From Streptomyces pactum (GTDB taxonomy: Bacteria > Actinomycetota > Actinomycetes > Streptomycetales > Streptomycetaceae): a stretch of DNA of 64,000 bases. The stretch covers positions 6,448,001 through 6,512,000 of the forward strand of contig NZ_JACYXC010000001.1 in NCBI RefSeq assembly GCF_016031615.1. Direction: 5' to 3'. Position 1 is the stretch's first letter. Each line of letters starts with the position of its first letter. Below, piece after piece: positions 1-10,161 of this stretch. The position numbers and the translations under genes are program-made. Under the pieces are notes generated by a model that was not told the origin of the DNA, did not search any database, and saw nothing but the letters and a program-made list of their open reading frames with translations.

Positions 1-240
1 CTCTTCATCGTCACCGTCGGCAAGGTGCAGGGCTTCGCGTTCACGCTGGGCCTGACCACGCTCCTCGACGTCGTGGTGGTGTTCTTCTTCACCAAGCCGC
101 TGATGACGATCCTGGCCCGGACGAAGTTCTTCGCCGGCGGACACCCGTGGTCCGGCCTGGACCCCCGGCGCCTGGGCGTCAAGCCCCCGCTGCGCCGCGG
201 CCGCCGTCCCTCCGCCCCCGTCGACCCGAAGGAGGCGTGA
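1..240 (+). CDS. secD: Protein translocase subunit SecD, C-terminal end (partial)
   Basis: Open at the left edge; only the last 79 residues are present. They contain the final membrane-helix region of a SecD/RND-type protein (hydrophobic run around TLLDVVVVFFFTKPLMTIL) and a basic, proline-rich cytoplasmic tail. SecD works with SecF as a proton-motive-force-driven accessory of the SecYEG channel. Identity rests on this helix plus the immediately following secF, the canonical pairing. Its stop lies 2 bp before the secF ATG, so the two are translated as one unit. Confidence 0.9.
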   Translation, partial: LFIVTVGKVQGFAFTLGLTTLLDVVVVFFFTKPLMTILARTKFFAGGHPWSGLDPRRLGVKPPLRRGRRPSAPVDPKEA

Positions 241-242
241 CG

Positions 243-1391
243 ATGTCCAAGCTCGGCACACTCGGCGCCCGGCTCTACCGAGGCGAGGTCGGGTACGACT
301 TCGTCGCCAAGCGGATGATCTGGTACGGCATCTCCGTCCTGATCACCATCACGGCCATCGTCGGCCTCTCGGTGCGCGGCCTCAACATGGGCATCGAGTT
401 CTCCGGCGGCGCGGTCTTCAACACCCCCAAGACCGAACTCTCCGCCAACCAGGCGCGGCACACCGCCGAAGAGGCGGCCGACGGCCACCACGCCATCGTC
501 CAGAAGCTCGGCAACGGCACCCTGCGCATCCAGATCAGTGACCTGGACACCAAGGACGCGGTGCCGGTCCAGGAGGCGATCGCCGAGAAGCTCGACGTGT
601 CCGCCGACCGGATCAACACCCAGCTGGTGGGTCCCAGCTGGGGTGAGGAGATCGCCAACAAGGCCTGGAAGGGCCTGGTGATCTTCATGGTCCTTGTGGT
701 CATCTACCTCGCCATCGCCTTCGAATGGCGCATGGCGGTGGCCGCACTGATCGCCCTCATCCACGACCTCACCATCACCGTCGGCGTCTACGCGCTGGTC
801 GGGTTCGAGGTCACCCCGGGCACGGTGATCGGTCTGCTCACCATCCTCGGATACTCGCTCTACGACACCGTCGTGGTCTTCGACGGTCTCAAGGAAGCGT
901 CCAGGGACATCACCAAGCAGAACCGCCACACCTACAGCGAAATCGCCAACCGCAGCCTCAACGCCACCCTGGTGCGGTCCATCAACACCACCGTGGTGGC
1001 GCTGCTCCCGGTCGCCGGCCTGCTGTTCATCGGCGGTGGCGCACTGGGCGCGGGCATGCTCAACGACATCTCGCTCGCCCTGTTCGTCGGCCTCGCGGCC
1101 GGCGCGTACTCCTCGATCTTCATCGCCACCCCGCTCGTCGCCGACCTCAAGGAACGCGATCCGCAGATGCAGGCGCTGGCCAAGCGGGTGCGCGCCCGGC
1201 GGGCCGCGCTCGCGGCCAAGGGCGGCGGGACGGCCGGCACCGAAGCCCCGCACGATCCCGACGGAGAACCGGAGGACGACGACATGCCGGACGAGCACGA
1301 GGGCAACACCCCCGCCGGAGTGGTGGGACCGCGCCGCCAGCCCGCCTCCCGCGGCCGGGGCCGCGGCCGCTCCTCGGGCAAGCGCCGATGA
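243..1391 (+). CDS. secF: Protein translocase subunit SecF
   Basis: The 382-residue product is a six-helix membrane protein. Helix 1 is near residues 22-41, followed by the family signature GIEFSGGAVF, a periplasmic domain of about 110 residues, then five further helices up to about residue 300. The tail is hydrophilic, acidic and then Arg/Gly-rich. SecF partners SecD to support late steps of protein export. The ATG is 2 bp after the secD stop; a longer in-frame start at 147 would lie inside secD and is rejected. The end overlaps the apt start (ATGA). Confidence 0.95.
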   Translation: MSKLGTLGARLYRGEVGYDFVAKRMIWYGISVLITITAIVGLSVRGLNMGIEFSGGAVFNTPKTELSANQARHTAEEAADGHHAIVQKLGNGTLRIQISDLDTKDAVPVQEAIAEKLDVSADRINTQLVGPSWGEEIANKAWKGLVIFMVLVVIYLAIAFEWRMAVAALIALIHDLTITVGVYALVGFEVTPGTVIGLLTILGYSLYDTVVVFDGLKEASRDITKQNRHTYSEIANRSLNATLVRSINTTVVALLPVAGLLFIGGGALGAGMLNDISLALFVGLAAGAYSSIFIATPLVADLKERDPQMQALAKRVRARRAALAAKGGGTAGTEAPHDPDGEPEDDDMPDEHEGNTPAGVVGPRRQPASRGRGRGRSSGKRR

Positions 1392-1948
1392 GCACCGTGG
1401 CCGGTGAGACGCCGGACCTGAGGGAGATGCTGCTCGGCCGGATCAAGGACGTACCGGACCACCCCAAGCCCGGCGTGATGTTCAAGGACATCACCCCGCT
1501 GCTCGCCGACGCCGAGGCCTTCTCGGCGCTGACCGGCGCGCTGGCCGAGCTGTGCGTGCGGTACCGCGCCGACAAGGTCGTCGGCCTGGAGGCGCGCGGC
1601 TTCATCCTCGCCGCGCCGGTCGCGGTCCGCGCCGGGCTGGGCTTCGTCCCGGTGCGCAAGGCGGGCAAGCTCCCGGGCGCCACCCTGGGGCAGAGCTACG
1701 ACCTGGAGTACGGCACCGCGGAGATCGAGATACACGCCGACGCGCTCGCCCCCGGCGACCGGGTCATGGTGATCGACGACGTGCTCGCCACCGGCGGCAC
1801 CGCCGAGGCCTCCCTCCAGCTCATCCGCCGCGCGGGCGGCGAGATCGCCGGCCTGGCGGTCCTGCTGGAGCTGGGCTTCCTCGACGGCCGCGGCAAACTC
1901 GCCGCGGAACTGCGCGACGCCCCGCTGGAGGCGCTGATCACGGTCTGA
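1388..1948 (+). CDS. apt: Adenine phosphoribosyltransferase
   Basis: This 186-residue type I phosphoribosyltransferase makes AMP from adenine and PRPP (purine salvage). The PRPP-binding loop VMVIDDVLATGGTAEA covers about residues 126-141, and the N-terminal VMFKDITPLL segment is typical of Apt. The ATG overlaps the secF stop by 4 bp (ATGA), indicating translational coupling. The secDF-apt-rel order is conserved in Streptomyces and places nucleotide salvage next to (p)ppGpp synthesis. A strong hairpin follows the stop. Confidence 0.95.
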   Translation: MSTVAGETPDLREMLLGRIKDVPDHPKPGVMFKDITPLLADAEAFSALTGALAELCVRYRADKVVGLEARGFILAAPVAVRAGLGFVPVRKAGKLPGATLGQSYDLEYGTAEIEIHADALAPGDRVMVIDDVLATGGTAEASLQLIRRAGGEIAGLAVLLELGFLDGRGKLAAELRDAPLEALITV

Positions 1949-1965
1949 CCGGCACGAACGCGCCA

Positions 1966-2004
1966 TGGGGCGGGCGCCTGGAGACCATCCGGGCGCCCGC
2001 CCCA
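1966..2004 (+). terminator. Hairpin terminator after apt
   Basis: A perfect 13-bp inverted repeat (TGGGGCGGGCGCC at 1966-1978 with its complement at 1992-2004) has a 13-nt loop and starts 17 bp after the apt stop. It lacks a T tract, as is common for GC-rich actinobacterial terminators. It would separate secDF-apt from relA, whose own promoter would then lie in the following 130 bp. Confidence 0.7.
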
Positions 2005-2140
2005 CGGCGTTCCCCCGAAAGCCGCCGGGCGAGGTCTGTGGCGGGATCGATACCATGGCATCCCAGACCCCTTTTTTCACGGGTCCGGCCTTCGCCCTCC
2101 CGTCCGCCGCCGGCCGGGCGGGGCCCAGTGAGGAGAGCTC

Positions 2141-2354
2141 TTGCCAGACGAGGCCCAGCCGCTGACCGCCGCGCACCGGGACGAGCCGACCGCCGCCGAC
2201 GCCACGGCGCGGACGGACCCGCCCACCGGCAGCCGCGAGGCCGAGCGTTCGCCCGCCCCGGCGGCGAAGCCGTCCGCCCGGAGCGCCGCACCGCCCCCCG
2301 CGGCCGCCCGTCCCGCCCCCTGGCCCGGCGCCGCGCGGCGGGTCGTCCAACCGG
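2141..2354 (+). other. relA: Out-of-frame N-terminal coding segment of relA (apparent frameshift)
   Basis: A TTG at 2141, preceded by AGGAGAG at 2131-2137, opens a frame reading MPDEAQPLTAAHRDEP and then an Ala/Pro-rich stretch. This resembles the disordered N-terminus of Streptomyces RelA but is not in frame with the rest of the gene. One extra base, most plausibly in the C6 run at 2294-2299 or the C5 run at 2316-2320, would explain the shift into the frame reading GSSNRVRARLARLGVQ. The only good ribosome-binding site is here, so this is probably the true start. Confidence 0.65.
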
Positions 2355-4640
<2,286 letters not shown>

Positions 4641-4655
4641 CAGGGGCGGCGGGGG

Positions 4656-5960
4656 ATGCCGGAGCGGGGAGCGGTGCTGGGCGGCAGGTACCGATTACTG
4701 CGCAGGATCGGCCTCGGCGGCATGGGCGTGGTCCACGAGGCCCTGGACACGGCGCTGGACCGGCGGGTGGCGGTCAAGATCCTCCCCACGCCCCAGGACC
4801 CGGACGACGGCGGGCCGCAGCTGGCCCGCTTCCGCCGTGAGACGCAGGCCCTGGCCCGCATCCGCCACCCCAACGTGGTGGCGGTGCACGACTCGGGGTC
4901 CGATCCCGCCGGACACCCGTACCTGGTGATGGAACTGCTCGACGGGGTCGAGCTGCAACGCCTGGTGGACCGGTACGGGGCGCTGGAGCCGGACGTGGTG
5001 CGCTGGATCGCCTCCGGGATGAGCGCCGCGCTGGCCGCCGCGCACGCCGCGGGCGTGCTGCACCGGGACGTCAAACCGTCCAACGTCCGCATCACCCGGT
5101 CCGGACGGGTGGTCCTCCAGGACTTCGGGCTCGCCCGGCTGGTGGAGGAGACCGCGATCACCCGGGTCGGATTCCTGGTCGGCACGCCCCGCTACATGGC
5201 GCCCGAGGTGATCCGCGGCGAGCCGCCCAGCCCCCGCTCGGACCTGTACGGCCTCGGGCTGTGCATGTACCTGATGCTCACCGGCGAGTCCCCGCGCGGA
5301 GCGCAGGAGGACGTGGGGGCGCTGGTGGAGCGGGCCATCGACGACGAGGTGCCGCAGCTGTACGGCAACCAGCTCGCCGGCCACATGCGCGTCCCCGACC
5401 GGCTCGCCTACCTGGTGGACGTGTTGTGCGCCGCCGACCCGCAGACCCGGCCGGAGACCGCGGCCGACCTCCAGACCACCCTGGCCGCCTCCACGGGGAC
5501 GGCCGCACGCGCCGCCGAACTGGTCCAGGGCTGTCTGCGCGAGGACGCCCTCCACCTGCTCGCCGAGCCCGGGCCCGCCCTCCCCGGCGCGGGGGACCAG
5601 CCCGAGTACCTGGAGCCGGCCGTCACCGGCCCGGCCGCCGCGATCACCTCCCCGCTCTCCCTCAGCGACGCCACCCGCGAGGTGGTCATGGGCAGCATGA
5701 CGGTGGAGAACGCCACCTCCCGGCTGCGGGAGGCGGTCGGCCTGGTCCAGCGCGGCGAGCTCCAGGAGGCGGTGCGGGTGCTCACCGCGGTCTCCCGGGT
5801 GTGCGCCGCCGCGCTCGGCGACGCCCACCCCACGACCCTGGCCAGCCGCTACTGGCACGGGGTGTGCCTGGCCCGGCTGGGCGCCGGCGGCCCCGCCCTG
5901 GCGCTGTTCGCGCAGGTCAACAGCTACCTGGACACAAGGAGGTACGGCGAGGATGGGTGA
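4656..5960 (+). CDS. Soluble serine/threonine protein kinase with C-terminal helical-repeat region
   Basis: The 434-residue Hanks-type kinase has glycine loop GLGGMG (19-24), VAVK lysine (Lys41), HRDVKPSN catalytic loop (136-143, Asp138), DFG (156-158) and MAPE. The kinase core ends near residue 270. The rest, from about 340, looks like TPR-type helical repeats (LQRGELQEAVRVLTAV). It has no transmembrane segment and no PASTA domain, unlike PknB. It starts 15 bp after relA and overlaps the next gene by 8 bp. Codon 14 is a TTA (4695-4697), a rare leucine codon that needs the bldA tRNA. Substrates are unknown; the downstream adaptor and protease are the obvious candidates. Confidence 0.9.
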   Translation: MPERGAVLGGRYRLLRRIGLGGMGVVHEALDTALDRRVAVKILPTPQDPDDGGPQLARFRRETQALARIRHPNVVAVHDSGSDPAGHPYLVMELLDGVELQRLVDRYGALEPDVVRWIASGMSAALAAAHAAGVLHRDVKPSNVRITRSGRVVLQDFGLARLVEETAITRVGFLVGTPRYMAPEVIRGEPPSPRSDLYGLGLCMYLMLTGESPRGAQEDVGALVERAIDDEVPQLYGNQLAGHMRVPDRLAYLVDVLCAADPQTRPETAADLQTTLAASTGTAARAAELVQGCLREDALHLLAEPGPALPGAGDQPEYLEPAVTGPAAAITSPLSLSDATREVVMGSMTVENATSRLREAVGLVQRGELQEAVRVLTAVSRVCAAALGDAHPTTLASRYWHGVCLARLGAGGPALALFAQVNSYLDTRRYGEDG

Positions 5961-6489
5961 GCCCGTGACGGTGGCGGTGGGCGACCGGCACCACCCGGCG
6001 GACACCGAGGACGAGCTGCGCTCCCTGCTGCGCTGGCTGGACCGGGACGAGTCGCTCCGGGACCGGGTGCGCGGCCGGATACGGGGCAACCGGGCGCCGG
6101 AGCCGGGCGCGATGGGCGCCGGTTTCGACATCCTCCAGCTCACCATCGGCTCCGGGCTGTCCGTCGGCGCGCTCGTCGTCTCCGTCCTCCAGTGGCGCGA
6201 CGCCCGGCGCACCCGGCCGGTGCTCACCCTGCGCCGCGGCGGGGTGGAGGTGGTGGTCCCGGCCGACGGCACGGCCGACGAGGAGACCGTACGGCGCGTG
6301 GTGGCGCTGCTCGGGGAGGGAGCCGGCCCGGGCCCGGCCGGCACCGTCCCACCGGACACCTCCCCGGCCCCGGCCGGCACCGGCGACGGCGGGGGCGACG
6401 GCGGGGCCGGGGAGCCCGACGGCGGTGACCGGCGCGGCGGCGGCGGACGCGGGGACGACGGCGGCGAGGGAGGAGGGGGCACGTGGTGA
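5953..6489 (+). CDS. EACC1-type effector-associated membrane component
   Basis: This 178-residue protein has three parts: an N-terminal alpha/beta segment (VTVAVGDRHH then ELRSLLRWLDRDESLRDRV), a hydrophobic segment at about 54-80 (MGAGFDILQLTIGSGLSVGA) that is probably membrane-inserted, and a short strand-rich piece (PVLTLRRGGVEVVVPADG). This is the layout of the Effector-Associated Constant Component 1 family, usually encoded beside caspase-like or other effectors. The last 50 residues are a Gly/Asp/Pro low-complexity tail. The ATG lies inside the kinase stop region with AAGGAGG at 5936-5942; the stop overlaps the next start (GTGGTGA). Family assignment is by eye. Confidence 0.75.
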   Translation: MGEPVTVAVGDRHHPADTEDELRSLLRWLDRDESLRDRVRGRIRGNRAPEPGAMGAGFDILQLTIGSGLSVGALVVSVLQWRDARRTRPVLTLRRGGVEVVVPADGTADEETVRRVVALLGEGAGPGPAGTVPPDTSPAPAGTGDGGGDGGAGEPDGGDRRGGGGRGDDGGEGGGGTW

Positions 6490-7823
6490 CGGCGACGGCG
6501 GTCCCGGGCGGAACGGCGGCGGTGGTGCCGGCACAGGCGACGGCGGGGCCGGCGGCGGCGGGGGACGCGGCGGCGATGACCCGGCTGCCTGACCCGGACG
6601 CCTCCCGGGCGGTCCTCATCGGCACCGCCGCGTACCAGCACCTGGACCAGCTCCCGGCGGTCGCCGCCAACCTCCGCGACCTCGCCGACACGCTCGGCGA
6701 CGCCCTGCTGTGGGGGCTCCCCCGGGAGCACTGCGCGCAGGTCATGGACCCGGCCGACGCCGCGGCCATGCTCGACCCGGTCCACCAGGCCGGTGAGGCG
6801 GCGTCGGACACCCTGCTGGTGTACTTCGCCGGCCACGGGCTGCGCGACCCCGACTCCGCCGACCTCTACCTCGGCCTGAACGGGTCGCGGGAGCACGCCG
6901 GGTACACCGCGGTCGCCTACGAGCACCTGCGGGCGGCGGTGCGCGCCTCCCGCGCCCGCCGCCGGATCGTGGTGCTCGACTGCTGTTTCAGCGGCCGGGC
7001 CGCCCGGGCGCTGAGCGGCTCCGGGGACGCCCTCGCCGCCCAGCTGGCGGTCGCCGGCGCCTATGTGCTCACCGCCTCCCCCCGGGACCGGGTGGCCCTC
7101 GCCCCGGACGGCGAACCGCACACCGCCTTCACCGGGGAGCTGCTGGGCGTCCTGCGGCAGGGCCTCCCCGACGGGCCCGAGCTGATCGACCTGGACACCC
7201 TGTACCGGGTGCTCGGCGAGCGGCTGAGGTCGAAGAACCGGCCGCTGCCGCAGCGCAGCCAGGAGAACGACATCGGCCGCCTCCCGCTGGTGCGCAACCG
7301 GGCCCGGGCCGACGACCGCGGCCCGGCCGGACCGGTGCTGGAGTCGGAGGTGCGCGCCGCGATGGTCTCCACCGGGCTCGGCCTCGCCCGGACGCTGCGC
7401 GCCGCCGGCCGCAACCGGGACGCCTTACCGGTGCTGCGGCTGGCGCTCACCGAGCGGGCGCCCGGGGGCATGGGCAGCACCTTCGCGGTCCAGCTGGAGC
7501 TGTCGGAGCTGCTCGCCGACACCGGCCGCAGCCGGGAGGCCATCGAGGTCCTGGAGCAGGCGTTCCACCACACCCGCACCACGCAGGGGCCCGAGGCGGT
7601 CCTGGTCTGCCGGCGGCTGGCCGCGCTGCTCCAGGAGTCCGGCAACCACATCCAGGCGTGCGAGGTCCTCAAGCACGCGCTGGACCTGGCCGAGAACGCC
7701 GGAGCGGCCCCGGCCCGCGACACACCTCCGGTGCGCGCGGTGCCGAGGCCGCTCCCGTACGGCCCGCCGGCCGGCCACGGAGGGCCGGACGCGGTCAGCC
7801 GCCGAACTCCTGCAGGCCCTTGA
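6483..7823 (+). CDS. Caspase-like (clan CD) protease with C-terminal TPR-like repeats
   Basis: The 446-residue product has a caspase/metacaspase fold domain at about 38-270. Catalytic His118 lies in YFAGHG and the nucleophile is Cys168 in DCCFSG (two adjacent Cys; the second aligns with metacaspase DSCHSG). Residues about 285-400 read as helical TPR-like repeats. AGGAGGGGG at 6471-6479 supports GTG 6483 or 6486; ATG 6576 is possible but lacks such a site. One TTA codon lies at 7425-7427. There is no signal peptide. Its pairing with an EACC1 gene and a kinase suggests a switchable toxic protease. The 3' end overlaps the convergent DUF349 gene by 29 bp. Confidence 0.85.
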   Translation: MVTATAVPGGTAAVVPAQATAGPAAAGDAAAMTRLPDPDASRAVLIGTAAYQHLDQLPAVAANLRDLADTLGDALLWGLPREHCAQVMDPADAAAMLDPVHQAGEAASDTLLVYFAGHGLRDPDSADLYLGLNGSREHAGYTAVAYEHLRAAVRASRARRRIVVLDCCFSGRAARALSGSGDALAAQLAVAGAYVLTASPRDRVALAPDGEPHTAFTGELLGVLRQGLPDGPELIDLDTLYRVLGERLRSKNRPLPQRSQENDIGRLPLVRNRARADDRGPAGPVLESEVRAAMVSTGLGLARTLRAAGRNRDALPVLRLALTERAPGGMGSTFAVQLELSELLADTGRSREAIEVLEQAFHHTRTTQGPEAVLVCRRLAALLQESGNHIQACEVLKHALDLAENAGAAPARDTPPVRAVPRPLPYGPPAGHGGPDAVSRRTPAGP

Positions 7824-9024
7824 GCGCCTGGTCCAGCAGCGCCTGCCGGCCCTCCAGCTCCTTGGTGAGCTTCTCCGCCTTGGCGTCGTTGCCGGCCGCG
7901 CGGGCCGCGTCGATCTGGCCGCGCAGCTTGTCCACCGCGTCCTGGAGCTGACCGGTCAGGCCCGCGGCCCGTGCCCGCGCCTCAGGGTTGGTGCGCCGCC
8001 ACTCCGCCTCCTCGGCCTCCTGGATGGCGCGCTCCACCGCGTGCATCCGGCCCTCGATCCTCGGCCGGGCGTCCCGCGGCACGTGGCCGATGGCCTCCCA
8101 CCGCTCGTTGATCGCGCGGAACGCCGCCCGGGCCGCCTTCAGGTCCGTCACCGGGAGCAGCTTCTCGGCCTCGGCGGCCAGCTCCTCCTTGCGGGTGAGG
8201 TTCTCCCGCTGCTCGGCGTCCCGCTCGGCGAAGACCCCGCTGCGGGCCTGGAAGAACACGTCCTGGGCGCCGCGGAAGCGGTTCCACAGGTCGTCCTCGG
8301 CCTCCCGCTGGGCGCGGCCGGCCGCCTTCCACTCCGCCATCAGCTCCCGGTACCGGGCGGCGGTCGCCCCCCAGTCGGTGGAGCCGGAGAGCGCCTCGGC
8401 CTCGGCGACCAGCCGCTCCTTGACCCGGCGGGCCTCCTCGCGCTGCGCGTCCAGCGACGCGAAGTGCGCCTTGCGGCGCTTGGAGAACGCCGACCGCGCG
8501 TGCGAGAACCGGTGCCACAGCTCGTCGTCGGACTTCCGGTCCAGCCGGGGCAGCCCCTTCCAGGTGTCCACCAGGGCCCGCAGCCGCTCGCCGGCCACCC
8601 GCCACTGGTCGCTGGCCGCCAGCTCCTCGGCCTCGGCGACCAGCGCCTCCTTGGCCTTGCGGGCCTCCTCCGCCTGCCGGGCCCGGGCCGCCTTGCGCGC
8701 CTCGCGGCGGGACTCCACGTCGGCCACCAGCTTGTCGAGCCGCTCGGCCAGGGCCTCCAGGTCGCCGACCGCGTGGTGCTCGTCCACCTGGGTGCGCAGG
8801 TGCTCGATGGCGGCCATCGCGTCCTTGGCGGACAGGTCGGTGGTCCTGACTCGGCGCTCCAGGAGGCCGATCTCGACGACCAGGCCCTCGTACTTGCGCT
8901 CGAAGTAGGCGAGGGCCTCATCGGGAGAGCCCGCCTGCCACGACCCGACGACCTTCTCGCCGTCCGCCGTACGCACGTACACGGTCCCCGTCTCATCGAC
9001 GCGGCCCCATGGGTCGCTGCTCAC
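7795..9024 (-). CDS. DUF349 domain-containing protein
   Basis: This 409-residue, highly charged, mostly helical protein starts with a small conserved head (SSDPWGRVDETGTVYVR, echoing a trigger-like domain) and carries three tandem DUF349 units (about residues 130-340, repeating LWxRF and WKA/WEA elements). It ends in a coiled coil. Function is unknown; it is conserved next to relA in streptomycetes. The GTG at 9024 was chosen because the longer in-frame extension is Arg/Gly-rich and atypical. It is convergent with the caspase gene. Confidence 0.88.
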   Translation of the reverse strand: MSSDPWGRVDETGTVYVRTADGEKVVGSWQAGSPDEALAYFERKYEGLVVEIGLLERRVRTTDLSAKDAMAAIEHLRTQVDEHHAVGDLEALAERLDKLVADVESRREARKAARARQAEEARKAKEALVAEAEELAASDQWRVAGERLRALVDTWKGLPRLDRKSDDELWHRFSHARSAFSKRRKAHFASLDAQREEARRVKERLVAEAEALSGSTDWGATAARYRELMAEWKAAGRAQREAEDDLWNRFRGAQDVFFQARSGVFAERDAEQRENLTRKEELAAEAEKLLPVTDLKAARAAFRAINERWEAIGHVPRDARPRIEGRMHAVERAIQEAEEAEWRRTNPEARARAAGLTGQLQDAVDKLRGQIDAARAAGNDAKAEKLTKELEGRQALLDQALKGLQEFGG

Positions 9025-9127
9025 AGCGCCTCCTCCACATGATGCCGGGCGGGCGCGCGGCCCGCGGGCATCGTCCACAGTTTCCTCCGGCAGGGGCCGC
9101 GCCCCGACCGGTCCGACGAGCTGCCGT

Positions 9128-9150
9128 CACACCGGCCGGCGGCCGGTGTG
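9128..9150 (-). terminator. Hairpin downstream of the cyclophilin gene
   Basis: CACACCGGCC at 9128-9137 pairs perfectly with GGCCGGTGTG at 9141-9150 across a 3-nt loop. It lies about 100 bp past the cyclophilin stop and before the DUF349 start on the same strand, so it fits an intergenic terminator. There is no T tract. Confidence 0.5.
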
Positions 9151-9249
9151 CGGTGATCGTGCAGGGCGGCAGCCGTCGTCAGCAGGCACTCTGCACAACG
9201 CCAACATAGGCGACCGGCGGCCCGGCTGTCCGCATCCAGCGCGACCCAA

Positions 9250-10017
9250 TCAGTCCTTGGTGACCGAGATCTTCTCCACGGCCACGGGCAGCTCGGGGGC
9301 GCCGTCGCCGCCACCGCCCGCGACGCCCGCCGCGCCGACCTTCCGCACGGTCTCCAGCCCGCCGGCGTCCATCGTCCCGAAGGGGGTGAAGGTGGGGGTG
9401 AGCCGGCTGTCCTTGTAGACCAGGAAGAACTGGCTGCCGCCGCTGTCCGGCCGGCTGGTGTTGGCCATCGCCACGGTGCCCGCGGGGAAGGTGACCTTGC
9501 CGTCCTTGCCGGGCTTGCCCAGACCGCCGAGGTTCTCGTCCGGGATGGTGTACCCGGGGTTCCCCATGCCGGTGCCCTGCGGGTCGCCGCACTGCAGCAC
9601 ATGGATGTTCTGCGTGGTGAGGCGGTGGCAGGTGGTGCGGTCGAAGTACCCCTCGTCCGCCAGCTTCTTGAAGGAGTTGACGGTCCGCGGCGTCTTCGCC
9701 GCGTCCATGGCGATCCGGATGTCCCCCCGGTCGGTCTTGACGGTCATCGTGTACCGGGCCTTGGTGTCGACGGCCATCGGCGGCTCGGACCGGGTGGGAG
9801 TCGGCGTGGGCTCCGTGCGCTCGTCGCTCCCGCCGCCGTCGCCGCCGAGCGCGCCGGCCGCGGCCACCGCCGCACCGGCCCCCATCGCCACCACGATCAC
9901 CCCGGCGATCGCCGCGTTGCGGCGGCGGACCTTGCGCCGGGCCGCCTCGCGCCGCATCTCCTGCCGTTCGGCCTTCTCGCGCGCGAGCTGCCGCCGCCGC
10001 TTGTCGTTGCTGACCAC
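9250..10017 (-). CDS. Membrane-anchored cyclophilin-type peptidyl-prolyl isomerase
   Basis: The product has 255 residues. A basic helical N-terminus (RRRQLAREKAERQEMRREAARRK) is followed by one transmembrane segment at about 37-60, an acidic/Thr-Pro linker, and then a cyclophilin domain from about 85 (DRGDIRIAMD, GYFDRTTCHRL, GSQFFLVYKDS, FTPFGTM). It would catalyse proline cis-trans isomerisation outside the membrane. Some cyclophilin active-site positions are divergent, so activity is uncertain. GTG at 10017 is preceded by GGAGGA on this strand. It diverges from the MBL gene over 144 bp. Confidence 0.9.
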   Translation of the reverse strand: MVSNDKRRRQLAREKAERQEMRREAARRKVRRRNAAIAGVIVVAMGAGAAVAAAGALGGDGGGSDERTEPTPTPTRSEPPMAVDTKARYTMTVKTDRGDIRIAMDAAKTPRTVNSFKKLADEGYFDRTTCHRLTTQNIHVLQCGDPQGTGMGNPGYTIPDENLGGLGKPGKDGKVTFPAGTVAMANTSRPDSGGSQFFLVYKDSRLTPTFTPFGTMDAGGLETVRKVGAAGVAGGGGDGAPELPVAVEKISVTKD

Positions 10018-10161
10018 CGGATCGTTCCTCCACCTGACGCTCGACCGGTCACCTCGCCGTACCGTATACGGGTTCGCCCGGTGCGGACCGGCGCCGGTAG
10101 GCTCTTGGGCACTGCTGGAGATCTCCCGTCGTGACGACGGGGTGACCGTGAGAGGACGATC

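Noticed and set aside
6576..6578. ATG as the caspase start
   Set aside because: The GTG at 6483/6486 has a near-perfect AGGAGG with good spacing; the ATG has none.
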